From NCBI GenBank assembly GCA_963974345.1, contig CAXBBW010000003.1:1-64000 (forward strand): 64,000 nt of DNA, in the 5' to 3' direction. How positions within the stretch are numbered: position 1 is the first letter of the stretch; every line of letters begins with the position of its first letter. The position numbers were made by a program, and so were the translations under genes. Shown piece after piece: positions 34,527 to 43,050 of this stretch. The notes beneath the pieces are model-generated. The model saw only the letters and a program-made list of their open reading frames with translations. It searched no databases and was not told the DNA's origin. Origin of the DNA: RHLJ01 sp963974345. Its GTDB lineage: Bacteria; Bacteroidota; Rhodothermia; Balneolales; Balneolaceae.

Positions 34527-35765
34527 TTAGACTTCACCAAAAATTACAATCGTATTATGACCACCAAAACCGAAGGTATCGCTCATTACATACTTAACGT
34601 TTCTTTCTTTTGGTTTGTTTATCACAATGTCGAGTCCTTCAGCAGCTGGATCTAAATTGTCAACATTAATCGTTGGTGGAATTAAATTATGCTCCATTGC
34701 TTTGATTCCGGCAATGGCTTCGATTGCTCCAGCGGCTCCTAATAAGTGACCCGTCATAGACTTAGTTCCACTTATACTTGGTGAGGCACCAGAATTTCCA
34801 ATAACTGCCTTAATAGCTTTTAGTTCGCTAATATCGCCAACTGGAGTACTGGTAGCATGTGCATTGATGTAGTCAATGTCTGAGATGGTAAGTTGAGCTT
34901 CCTCTAAGGCTAAATTAATAGCATTTCTTGCTCCCAATCCCTCTGGGTGAGTAGCAGATAAATGATAGGCGTCTGCGGTACTTGCGGCCCCTAACACTTC
35001 ACAAATGATATTAGCGCCACGAGCTTTAGCATGTTCGTATTCTTCTAAAACTAGCGCTCCTGCGCCTTCTCCCATCACAAAGCCATCACGAGAAGTATCA
35101 AAAGGTCTTGAAGCAGATTCAGGAGAATCATTATTAGTTGAAAGTGCTCGCATCGCTGAGAATCCTCCAACAGAAGCATTGGTAATTGCAGCTTCAGATC
35201 CGCCTGTTAATATAATGTCAGCCTTTCCTAAACGTATATAATTGAATGCATCCATAATGGCATTATTGGAAGATGCACAAGCAGAGGTGACTGTTTGGTT
35301 AATTCCCATAAAACCGAACTTAATTGCAACAATTCCAGATGCCATATTTGGGATTGTTTTTGGGATGTAATAAGGAGTGAAACGAGGGACTTTGTTTCGC
35401 TCTACATAATCCATTAGCTCTAGTTCGAACGTTTCGAACCCTCCAACTCCAGTTCCCCAAATAACCCCAACTCGTTCTTTGTTAACAGCATCTAAGTCTA
35501 GTTTCGAATCTTTAATAGCCTGTAAACTTGTGTATAAAGCATACACTACATAAGGATCATTTTTCCGAACTTCATTTCTATCGAGTGAGTCCGTGGGGTC
35601 AAAGTCTTTAAGTTCGCATGCAAAGTGAGTCTTAAAAAGGCTAGCATCAAATTTTGTTATTGGTCCAGCACCACTTTTGCCAGCAATTAAAGATTTCCAA
35701 AATTCATCTACTGAATTTCCAATGGGTGTGATTGCTCCTAGTCCGGTAATTACTACTCTTTTCAT
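34527..35765 (-). CDS. fabF: Beta-ketoacyl-ACP synthase II
   Basis: A 412-residue condensing enzyme of fatty-acid synthesis that adds malonyl-ACP to acyl-ACP. The Cys-His-His triad is visible: Cys163 in TSACASSNN, His in NAHATSTPVGD and His in SMTGHLLGAAG. The length is typical. It follows the TetR gene by 23 bases on the same strand, and a palindrome in that gap matches sites before tetR, so TetR probably controls it. No other fab genes or acpP are adjacent, so this may be a second, regulated copy. Confidence 0.92.
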   Translation of the reverse strand: MKRVVITGLGAITPIGNSVDEFWKSLIAGKSGAGPITKFDASLFKTHFACELKDFDPTDSLDRNEVRKNDPYVVYALYTSLQAIKDSKLDLDAVNKERVGVIWGTGVGGFETFELELMDYVERNKVPRFTPYYIPKTIPNMASGIVAIKFGFMGINQTVTSACASSNNAIMDAFNYIRLGKADIILTGGSEAAITNASVGGFSAMRALSTNNDSPESASRPFDTSRDGFVMGEGAGALVLEEYEHAKARGANIICEVLGAASTADAYHLSATHPEGLGARNAINLALEEAQLTISDIDYINAHATSTPVGDISELKAIKAVIGNSGASPSISGTKSMTGHLLGAAGAIEAIAGIKAMEHNLIPPTINVDNLDPAAEGLDIVINKPKERNVKYVMSDTFGFGGHNTIVIFGEV

Positions 35766-35769
35766 AAAT

Positions 35770-35783
35770 ACTTATTAGTAAGT
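35770..35783. promoter_or_regulatory. Palindrome ACTTATTAGTAAGT before fabF (candidate TetR operator)
   Basis: A 14-base inverted repeat (ACTTA/TAAGT) 5 bases ahead of the fabF start codon. It differs at one position from ACTTATTAGTTAGT at 36351-36364 in front of tetR. The shared motif, next to a TetR gene, suggests a local operator. Confidence 0.5.
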
Positions 35784-35788
35784 AAAAC

Positions 35789-36343
35789 TTACGTTATGAT
35801 TTGTTCTAATATTGAATTTTTTATATCCGTGAAGTCGTTGCTTCCGGTGATTCTTGCAAGCTGAGTTCCAGCGCACATATTGGTTAGTATCTTAAGCGCT
35901 TCAATTTTTGCAGGTGAACTAAAGGTAAGAAGATTTTTTTGCTTTCCGTTATCTAAAGTCGTGGTAATCCATGAAAGTACATTTTCAGTAAATTCGGTTA
36001 CTTTTTCTTGTACACTATCCTCCATAGAATTCCAATCTGTTGCGAATGAGCCTATTACACAAAGTTTTCCACTTACTTGAATGGATGCATAGAAATTTAG
36101 AAACATCTTAATTTGATCTGCTTCATTCTTAGAAGAAGCTTTTTCTGCGAATCTATTAAAGCTATCAGTGTGCCAATCTACAACTGCTTCAGCAAGGTCG
36201 GGCTTAGTAGGGTAGTGATAGTGAATGGCAGCATTTTTTACATTTAATTGTTTAGAAATGTCTGCATAGCTGAAGGCATTATAACCATTTTTGCGGATGA
36301 GTTCATCTCCAAGTAAGACGATCGTATCTTTTGTACGTGCCAT
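35789..36343 (-). CDS. TetR/AcrR-family transcription regulator
   Basis: A 184-residue regulator. The N-terminal helix-turn-helix is clear: NGYNAFSYADISKQLNVK then AAIHYHYPTKPDLAEAV. The C-terminal ligand domain resembles TetR_C types that sense small hydrophobic molecules, but the ligand is not apparent. Gene order lmw-PTP, tetR, fabF on one strand, plus matching palindromes ahead of tetR and fabF, point to self-regulation and control of fabF. A ligand related to acyl chains would fit, as inference. Confidence 0.85.
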   Translation of the reverse strand: MARTKDTIVLLGDELIRKNGYNAFSYADISKQLNVKNAAIHYHYPTKPDLAEAVVDWHTDSFNRFAEKASSKNEADQIKMFLNFYASIQVSGKLCVIGSFATDWNSMEDSVQEKVTEFTENVLSWITTTLDNGKQKNLLTFSSPAKIEALKILTNMCAGTQLARITGSNDFTDIKNSILEQIIT

Positions 36344-36350
36344 ATAAATA

Positions 36351-36391
36351 ACTTATTAGTTAGTCAATAAAGTACTTATTAACTGATAAGT
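36351..36391. promoter_or_regulatory. Two palindromes before tetR (candidate operators)
   Basis: Site one, 36351-36364, reads ACTTATTAGTTAGT. Site two, 36374-36391, reads ACTTATTAACTGATAAGT with perfect 6-base arms. Both lie 8 to 48 bases ahead of the tetR start and share ACTTATTA with the palindrome before fabF. Confidence 0.5.
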
Positions 36392-36393
36392 AG

Positions 36394-36906
36394 TCAATCT
36401 TGAATATATTCTTTCAATTCATTTAGAAGAGTGTCACAGCTCCGCTCTACCATTTGAAAGACATTCTCAAATCCCATGGCTCCCCCGTAATAGGGATCGG
36501 GAACATTTTTATCTTCCGGAATAGGATCAAATTCACGAAGTAGCTTAACCTTGTCTGAATACTTTCCTTTTTTATCAATGTCTAGAATATTCTTTAGGTT
36601 AGAGGAATCCATGGCTAGGATTAAATCAAATTCTTCTAAGTCAGCATATTCAAATCTTCTAGCTATAGATGGAAGGCGGATTCCGTGATCATTAGCCGTT
36701 TCCTGACTTCTACGGTCAGCACGCTCACCAGTATGATAGGCAGCGGTCCCTGAAGAATCGATATAGAAATAGGATTCCAACCCTGCCTCGTTCACTTTAT
36801 GAATAAAAATCCCTTCTCCAGTTGGACTTCGGCAAATATTACCCAAACAAACAAATACAAGTTTATAGGGATTTTCTTTGGTAATGGGTCTTAAATAACT
36901 ACTCAT
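36394..36906 (-). CDS. Low-molecular-weight protein tyrosine phosphatase
   Basis: A 170-residue phosphatase. The P-loop VCLGNICRSP has catalytic Cys20 and Arg26, and the DPYYGG segment near 138 carries the general-acid Asp. Family members dephosphorylate tyrosine kinases of capsule or exopolysaccharide systems or act in stress control, but no kinase or polysaccharide gene is nearby. An ArsC role is less likely because the extra redox cysteines of arsenate reductases are missing. It is followed, after 50 bases holding the palindromes, by tetR. Confidence 0.88.
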   Translation of the reverse strand: MSSYLRPITKENPYKLVFVCLGNICRSPTGEGIFIHKVNEAGLESYFYIDSSGTAAYHTGERADRRSQETANDHGIRLPSIARRFEYADLEEFDLILAMDSSNLKNILDIDKKGKYSDKVKLLREFDPIPEDKNVPDPYYGGAMGFENVFQMVERSCDTLLNELKEYIQD

Positions 36907-37035
36907 AGTTCAATCTTTTTTTCAAAAGGGATAGGTTTTAGTATTGTAATGCATAATTACTAACAATTGAAAGTAAATTCAATGATGTATTAATTATTTA
37001 AGTGAACTTATCATAAGCTTTTCTATAAGAATTCT

Positions 37036-37043
37036 TATATTTG
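37036..37043 (+). promoter_or_regulatory. Possible -7 box (TATATTTG) of the ileS operon
   Basis: TATATTTG fits the Bacteroidota -7 consensus TAnnTTTG and lies 34 bases before the ileS start. No convincing TTTG at the -33 spacing is seen, so support is limited. Confidence 0.35.
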
Positions 37044-37077
37044 AGGCTTACTATAATTTGCCGGACAAAGAATTTCT

Positions 37078-40000
37078 ATGCCCAAAAAGTTTAAAGAAGT
37101 AAAGCAGCTTAATTATCCCAACGCAGAACTTGAGATTTTAAAGCTGTGGAATGAAAATCAGATTTTTAAGAAAAGCCTAGATAGCCGAGAGGACGGAATT
37201 CCGTTTACTTTCTTCGAAGGGCCACCTACAGCGAACGGTAAGCCTGGTATTCACCATGTGATGGGGCGTACCGTTAAAGATTTATTTTGCCGATACAAGA
37301 CGCTAAAAGGTTTTAAAGTTGATCGAAAAGCTGGTTGGGATACGCATGGACTCCCAGTAGAAATTGAAGTTGAAAAAGCTTTGGGCTTAGAAGGTCGTTC
37401 GCAAGTGGAGGAATATGGAGTTGCTGAGTACAACGCAAAATGTCGTGAAAGTGTACTTAAGTATAAAGATTTATGGGATGATTTAACCGCACGAATGGGA
37501 TATTGGGTAGATCAGGATAATCCTTATATCACATTCGAAAATAATTACATTGAATCTGTTTGGTGGGCACTGCATAAACTGTATGAAAAGGGCTTAGTTT
37601 ATAAAGGCTATAAAATTCAGTGGTATTCTCCAGGTAGTGGAACGGTTCTTTCTTCTCATGAAGTGAGTTTAGGTTATAAAGAAACCCAGGATCCTTCCAT
37701 TTATGTAAAGTTTAAAGCGCACGGTGAAGATAATACGTATTTCCTAGCATGGACTACTACTCCATGGACTACTATTTCTAACATGGCACTTAGTATTAAT
37801 CCTAAGTTGGATTATGTAAAAGTCGGTCATAATAATGAAAACTATATAGTAGCTAAAGGAACTGAAGAGCGAGTTTTTGGTGAGGATTTCATTCACATCG
37901 AAGATTATCAAGGCTTCAATCTACTGGGTAGAACCTATGAGCCGATATTTGATTATGCTAAAAAAGAACACGATCCGACTACTGCTTGGAAAGTGATTCC
38001 TGCTGAATATGTAACTACTGAAGATGGTACAGGTGTTGTTCATACAGCGCCTGCTTATGGTGCTGATGATTATGATTCTTGCCAAAAAGCGGGCATTCCA
38101 ATGTTTAATCCAATTGACAGAGAGGGGCGATTTACCGATGAAGTTCCAGACTTTGAAGGTCAATGGTTTAAGGAAGCGGATAAGGAAATAGCTCGAGCCA
38201 TTAAAGAAAAAGGTTTAATGTTTCGTCATGAAACCTATGTTCACAATTACCCTTTTGATTGGAGAAAAGGAACTCCGTTGATGAGTTATCCTGTAGAATC
38301 TTGGTTTATTAAAACCACACAGTTGAAAGATAGAATGGTCGAGTTAAATAAAACCATTAACTGGAAGCCTGAAAGTACAGGTTCTGGACGCTTTGGAACT
38401 TGGCTCGAAAATAATGTTGACTGGGCAATTTCAAGACAGCGTTATTGGGGAACTCCAATCCCAATTTGGCAAAGTGATAAAGATCCAGAGTACGTTGAGT
38501 GTATTGGAAGCATGCATGAACTCCGAGAAAAAGCTGGAATTCCAGAAGATCAAGAAATCGATCTTCACCGACCATATATAGATGAAATTATATGGGAAGG
38601 TCCTGATGGTGCTACCATGAGACGTATTCCTGATTTGCTTGATGTGTGGTTCGATTCTGGCTCAATGCCGTTCGCACAATGGCATTATCCGTTCGAAAAC
38701 GATCATGAATTTAGCTACAATTTCCCGGCAGATTTTATTGCAGAAGGTGTAGATCAAACTAGAGGTTGGTTCTATACGCTTCATGCCTTGGGAACCATGT
38801 TATTTGATCAAGTTGCTTTCAAAAATGTGGTGTCAAATGGATTAGTTCTCGATGATAAAGGCGAGAAGATGAGTAAGTCGAAGGGAAATACAGCCGACCC
38901 GTTTGAGGTAATTAAAGAATATGGTGCCGACTCAGTACGCTGGTATATGATGAGTAACTCTGCTCCGTGGGAAAATCTCAAGTTCAGCCTAGATGGACTT
39001 GGTGAAGTTCAACGAAAGTTCTTTGGTACTTTGGTAAACACCTATTCTTTCTTTGCGTTATATGCGAATATTGATGGATTTACGTACTCAGGAAATCAAA
39101 TTCCAATTCCAGATCGACCAGAAATCGATCAATGGATTATTTCACGATTGAATACAACTGTGAAAATGGTAGAAGAGTATTTCGAAGCTTACGAGCCTAC
39201 AAAAGCTGCCCGCGAAATGGAGACTTTTGTTGAGGAGTTAAGCAACTGGTATGTACGAAGAAATAGGCGCCGTTTCTGGAAATCAGGAACAACGCTTGAC
39301 AAAACAGCAGCATATCAAACGCTGTACGAATGTTTGAAAAGCATGAGTCAATTGATAAGCCCAATCGCTCCTTTTATTGGAGAATGGTTATATCAAAGAT
39401 TGAATGAAGTTTCGAAACTAGATGAAGAATCGGTTCATTTATCTTTTTTCCCTACAGTAGAAGAAACTGCGATTTTCAAAAATCTTGAGCATAAGATGGA
39501 TATGGCTCGTTTGATTTCTTCAATTGTACTTAGAATTAGAAATCAAATTGATATCAATGTTCGACAACCATTAGCAAGAATCATTCTTCCTATAAAAGAT
39601 GAGGGAGAACGACAGGCGATACTTTCAGTGAAGCACATCATTTTGGAAGAGGTAAATGTCAAAGATATCCAGTTTGTAGATGATGACTCTGGAATTGTAG
39701 AAAAAAGCGCAAAGCCTAATTACCCTGTTCTAGGTAAAAAACTTGGCGGCAAAATGAAAGAAGTTGCATCAAAAGTAAGCAAGCTTGAAACAGATGAAAT
39801 CACTAATTTTGAGCGAAAAGGTTTTATTGACATAAATCTGGAAAATGATGAAACTGTTCGCCTTGATAGTGAAAGCCTGGATATAATAAGAACTGGGCTT
39901 GAAGGTTGGCAGGTTGAAACTGAACGTGGACTAAGTGTAGCAGTAGATACTGAAATGAGCATTGAACTTCTTCAGGAAGGAATAGCTCGAGAGTTCATCA

Positions 40001-40239
40001 ATCGTGTGCAGAATATGCGAAAAGAAGCGGATTTTGAAGTAACGGATCGTATAACCATTGGCGTTACGTCTGCAGTTGATGTGAAAGAGGCAATAGTTTC
40101 AATGAGTGACTACATCAAGCAAGAGACCTTAGCTGAAGAACTTCAGTTGGAAGATCTTGAAGTATCAGATTTTACAAAAACTTGGGAAATTGGTGATAGT
40201 GAATGCACCATTTCTATAAGAAGAACAGTTAATTCTTAA
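37078..40239 (+). CDS. ileS: Isoleucyl-tRNA synthetase, IleRS2 type with GIHH signature
   Basis: A 1053-residue class I synthetase of the long, eukaryote-like IleRS2 type. Seen: PTANGKPGIHHVMGR with GIHH at 57-60 where the class signature is HxGH, the editing-domain WTTTPWT segment, GVDQTRGWFYTLH, and the KMSKS loop as EKMSKSKGN. The swap of the first and third signature residues matches an IleRS2 subgroup reported to be hyper-resistant to mupirocin. It charges tRNA-Ile with isoleucine and edits valine. It heads a plus-strand group with the DksA-like and lspA genes. Confidence 0.95.
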   Translation: MPKKFKEVKQLNYPNAELEILKLWNENQIFKKSLDSREDGIPFTFFEGPPTANGKPGIHHVMGRTVKDLFCRYKTLKGFKVDRKAGWDTHGLPVEIEVEKALGLEGRSQVEEYGVAEYNAKCRESVLKYKDLWDDLTARMGYWVDQDNPYITFENNYIESVWWALHKLYEKGLVYKGYKIQWYSPGSGTVLSSHEVSLGYKETQDPSIYVKFKAHGEDNTYFLAWTTTPWTTISNMALSINPKLDYVKVGHNNENYIVAKGTEERVFGEDFIHIEDYQGFNLLGRTYEPIFDYAKKEHDPTTAWKVIPAEYVTTEDGTGVVHTAPAYGADDYDSCQKAGIPMFNPIDREGRFTDEVPDFEGQWFKEADKEIARAIKEKGLMFRHETYVHNYPFDWRKGTPLMSYPVESWFIKTTQLKDRMVELNKTINWKPESTGSGRFGTWLENNVDWAISRQRYWGTPIPIWQSDKDPEYVECIGSMHELREKAGIPEDQEIDLHRPYIDEIIWEGPDGATMRRIPDLLDVWFDSGSMPFAQWHYPFENDHEFSYNFPADFIAEGVDQTRGWFYTLHALGTMLFDQVAFKNVVSNGLVLDDKGEKMSKSKGNTADPFEVIKEYGADSVRWYMMSNSAPWENLKFSLDGLGEVQRKFFGTLVNTYSFFALYANIDGFTYSGNQIPIPDRPEIDQWIISRLNTTVKMVEEYFEAYEPTKAAREMETFVEELSNWYVRRNRRRFWKSGTTLDKTAAYQTLYECLKSMSQLISPIAPFIGEWLYQRLNEVSKLDEESVHLSFFPTVEETAIFKNLEHKMDMARLISSIVLRIRNQIDINVRQPLARIILPIKDEGERQAILSVKHIILEEVNVKDIQFVDDDSGIVEKSAKPNYPVLGKKLGGKMKEVASKVSKLETDEITNFERKGFIDINLENDETVRLDSESLDIIRTGLEGWQVETERGLSVAVDTEMSIELLQEGIAREFINRVQNMRKEADFEVTDRITIGVTSAVDVKEAIVSMSDYIKQETLAEELQLEDLEVSDFTKTWEIGDSECTISIRRTVNS

Positions 40240-40250
40240 GGAATAGAAAC

Positions 40251-40652
40251 ATGGCTAAAAAAGCTGAAGAAAGTGAAAAAAGAGTATCTCCTTATAATGA
40301 CGAAGAGCTGGAATATTTTAGACAAATTATTCTAAAAAAGAGAGATGATGCTGAAGATGAACTGAATACTCTTCAACGTTCTCTGAGAGAAAGTATGGAG
40401 AATGCCTCTGATGAGTCTGCATATTCTTTCCATATGGCTGATGCAGGAACGGATGCTCAAGAGCGCGAGAAAACGTATATGCTGTTCAACAGAACTCGTA
40501 AGTTCGTGAAGTATCTAGATGACGCAATAAGCCGCATCGACAACAAAACATATGGAGTTTGTAAAGTTACAGGTAACAAAATCTCGAAAGGAAGATTAGA
40601 AGCTGTGCCTCACACTCAGTTGAGCATAGACGCTAAACTTAAACGTCGTTAA
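40251..40652 (+). CDS. TraR/DksA-like protein without an intact zinc finger
   Basis: A 133-residue protein with a Lys-rich N-terminus, a coiled-coil pair (about 17-95) whose tip region reads MADAGTDAQERE, and a C-terminal segment (YGVCKVTGNKISKGRLEAVP) that follows the DksA zinc-finger layout. Only Cys104 of the four expected cysteines remains, so it probably folds without zinc. DksA binds RNA polymerase through the secondary channel and works with ppGpp. The ileS-dksA-lspA order is common in Bacteroidota. Start ATG 40251 is 11 bases after the ileS stop. Confidence 0.82.
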   Translation: MAKKAEESEKRVSPYNDEELEYFRQIILKKRDDAEDELNTLQRSLRESMENASDESAYSFHMADAGTDAQEREKTYMLFNRTRKFVKYLDDAISRIDNKTYGVCKVTGNKISKGRLEAVPHTQLSIDAKLKRR

Positions 40653-40662
40653 TTTTTAGAGT

Positions 40663-41238
40663 TTGACAAAGAAAAAACTGCTGGCTTTATTCGTACCTGC
40701 TGCTATTGTTGTGGCTATTGATCAACTTACGAAATGGTGGATCAGGACTACTCCAGACCTTCACAGATTTGATATAATAGATGGGTGGCTGTCATTTTAT
40801 TATACCCAGAATGATGGAATGGCGATGGGAATTGATATTTTCTCAACACCTGTTATCAGTTCAATCTCAATAATCGCGACCATTGGAATTCTAGCGTACT
40901 TGATCTACTCCATGGATAAATCCCCAGTAAGTTATTTGGTGTTCATGGGATTAGTAATTGGTGGTGCACTTGGTAATATCACCGACCGACTTATTATGGG
41001 ATATATTGAAGGTTACGGTGGATTACTTGATGGACATGTGGTCGACTTCATACATTTTAACCTTGAGTTATTTGATCGGCCAGTTTTCCCATACATTTTT
41101 AATGTGGCAGATATAGCAATTTCAGTTTCCATTATTTCTTTACTCGTTTTTAATAAAAAACTGATGCCTCATGATGAGGAAGAAAAGGTAGCAGAAGAAG
41201 CTTTAACTTCTGAAAGTGATAACGAACTAACTAACTAA
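40663..41238 (+). CDS. lspA: Lipoprotein signal peptidase
   Basis: A 191-residue inner-membrane aspartic protease with four hydrophobic segments. The catalytic pair is visible as GNITDRLIMG and FNVADIAISV, and the substrate-side QNDGMAMGI block is typical. It cleaves prolipoproteins such as the DUF4292 lipoprotein here. The start is TTG at 40663 (TTKKKLLALFVP encoded after it); no in-frame ATG occurs before residue 50. An acidic C-terminal tail (about 168-191) extends beyond the usual family length. It is third in the ileS group. Confidence 0.92.
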   Translation: MTKKKLLALFVPAAIVVAIDQLTKWWIRTTPDLHRFDIIDGWLSFYYTQNDGMAMGIDIFSTPVISSISIIATIGILAYLIYSMDKSPVSYLVFMGLVIGGALGNITDRLIMGYIEGYGGLLDGHVVDFIHFNLELFDRPVFPYIFNVADIAISVSIISLLVFNKKLMPHDEEEKVAEEALTSESDNELTN

Positions 41239-41274
41239 AGAAGAGTAGATTTTCGATGATTGAATTACTCTTCT
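41239..41274. terminator. Hairpin between converging lspA and ribB-type genes
   Basis: AGAAGAGTA (41239-41247) pairs with TACTCTTCT (41266-41274). The flanks are only moderately T-rich, but its place between two converging stops fits a bidirectional terminator. Confidence 0.5.
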
Positions 41275-42455
41275 AAAGAAGTTTTCTTTTTTGCGGAGAA
41301 AATATCTAGATCATCTTCAAATATAACTTGATCTACAATTTCTAAGCCAAAGCTGCGAATCCCGATTCTCTTCACAGGATTATTAGTGAGTAATTTGAGT
41401 TTTCTAATTCCCAAAGCTCTTAAAATCTGAGCCCCAACTCCATAATCACGGGAATCCCCTTTTTTAGGGTTGTTATCAATCTCTTCTTCCTGGTTAGAAA
41501 CGCGACCTTCTTGCATGGCTTTCAAAGTCCGCAATTGGTTTACCAGCACAGAACCACGTTGATTTCGATTCATATACAAGACAACACCTTTACCCTCTCG
41601 CTCAACTTGAAGCATTGCTTGATGAAGTTGCTCGCTGGTATCAGAATTTCGGGCTCCAAAAATATCACCAATCAAATCTGAAGAATGTACTCTGGTGAGA
41701 ACAGGCTCTTCTTTCGTCCATGAACCTTTGGTTAACGCGAGATGAATATCACCAGTCAAGGTTTCTTCGAAAGCATGTAAAGCGAAATCACCATACATGG
41801 TTGGCATATTCACATCCATCACCTCTTTTACAAGACTTTCATTCTCATTCCTGTAGGCAATGAGTTCTTTAATAGTGACGAACTTCATATCGAATTCCTT
41901 CGCCATTTTAGCAAGGTCTGGAACCCGAGCCATCTCTCCATTGTCGAGCATGATTTCACATATAATACCCACAGGCTTAAGACCTGCCAATCGTGCTAAA
42001 TCAATAGCCGCTTCAGTATGTCCGGCGCGTCGCAGAACACCACCTTCTGCAGCAATTAATGGAAAAATGTGTCCTGGTCTTCTGAAATCGCCTGGCTTAG
42101 ATTCGTTGCTAGTCATTTGCCGAATAGTGTTTGCACGATCAGCTGCAGAAATACCAGTTGTAGTTTGGCGCTTATGATCAATAGATATGGTAAAGTTAGC
42201 TTCGTCTGGATCAGCGCCTTCAACCACCATATTATTTAAGTTGAATTTTTTAGCTACTTCTTTAGTGATGGGAGCACAAACTAAACCCCTTCCATGAGTA
42301 ACCATAAAGTTAATCGCTTCGGTGGTAACATTCTCAGCCGCCATGAGAAAGTCACCCTCATTTTCCCGATCCTCATCATCAACAACGATGATCATTTTGC
42401 CATTTTTGATATCCTCAATGGCTTCGGGAATGGTATTGAAACGAATATCTTCCAA
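41265..42455 (-). CDS. ribB: DHBP synthase fused to a degenerate GTP cyclohydrolase II-like domain
   Basis: A 396-residue protein. The N-terminal domain (about 5-205) is a complete 3,4-dihydroxy-2-butanone-4-phosphate synthase: DDEDRENEGD (26-35), GHTEAAIDLARLAG and the GEMAR block. It makes the four-carbon riboflavin precursor from ribulose 5-phosphate. The C-terminal domain follows GTP cyclohydrolase II, but the three zinc cysteines are Asp260, Ser271 and Thr273 (VHSSDLIGD, ARNSDTSEQ), and the arginine-rich catalytic stretch is altered. It is therefore unlikely to open GTP; a separate ribA must exist elsewhere. It follows yajC by 1 base. Confidence 0.88.
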   Translation of the reverse strand: MEDIRFNTIPEAIEDIKNGKMIIVVDDEDRENEGDFLMAAENVTTEAINFMVTHGRGLVCAPITKEVAKKFNLNNMVVEGADPDEANFTISIDHKRQTTTGISAADRANTIRQMTSNESKPGDFRRPGHIFPLIAAEGGVLRRAGHTEAAIDLARLAGLKPVGIICEIMLDNGEMARVPDLAKMAKEFDMKFVTIKELIAYRNENESLVKEVMDVNMPTMYGDFALHAFEETLTGDIHLALTKGSWTKEEPVLTRVHSSDLIGDIFGARNSDTSEQLHQAMLQVEREGKGVVLYMNRNQRGSVLVNQLRTLKAMQEGRVSNQEEEIDNNPKKGDSRDYGVGAQILRALGIRKLKLLTNNPVKRIGIRSFGLEIVDQVIFEDDLDIFSAKKKTSLEE

Positions 42456-42456
42456 C

Positions 42457-42798
42457 TTATTTCTTCTCTGAGTCTTTCTTTTCAGGTTTGTTTGGGTTCA
42501 CATCGGTTATAGCTGTTTTTAGGAAACGGATTTTTACGTTGCTTCCAACTTCAACTAACACGGAGTCGTCTTCGATAGAACTTAAAATCCCGATGATTCC
42601 TGAAGAAGTAACCACTTTATCACCCTTCTTCATTTCGGTAACTTTTCGAGTAATTTCTTTTTGACGTTGGCTTTGAGGGCGAATAATGAAGAAATAAAAG
42701 ACAAGGAAAATACCGCCAAGAAATATAAGATTGATCATTCCACCATTTGGATCACCACTTGGGCTTCCCATAAACAATAATAGAGATAAATTAAGCAT
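42457..42798 (-). CDS. yajC: Preprotein translocase subunit YajC
   Basis: A 113-residue single-pass membrane protein: a Gly/Ile-rich transmembrane segment (about 21-41), then FFIIRPQSQRQKE, the family hallmark, and the beta-rich KKGDKVVTSSGIIG segment. YajC joins SecDF to the SecYEG channel. The length is typical. It is the first gene of a two-gene unit with the ribB-type gene 1 base downstream. Confidence 0.92.
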   Translation of the reverse strand: MLNLSLLLFMGSPSGDPNGGMINLIFLGGIFLVFYFFIIRPQSQRQKEITRKVTEMKKGDKVVTSSGIIGILSSIEDDSVLVEVGSNVKIRFLKTAITDVNPNKPEKKDSEKK

Positions 42799-43050
42799 AA
42801 TTGATTAGTATGAATTCGGTTTTAATTAAGCACGAAAAGATAAGGGAAATTTTAGACCAATGGAGAATTAAGAATGGAATTAATAGTTTCTTTGGTTGCA
42901 GGTAATCTAAATGCATAGGAATTTTTCTCAGTTTGCTGGCTAGGGTCTATCGTTTATATTGCAGGATAAGTTGGGATTTTAAAAAGGGATAAATTTTGTT
43001 TATGGAGTTCCCCAACAGCTGCATACTGAACCATATTAAGCTACACGAAC

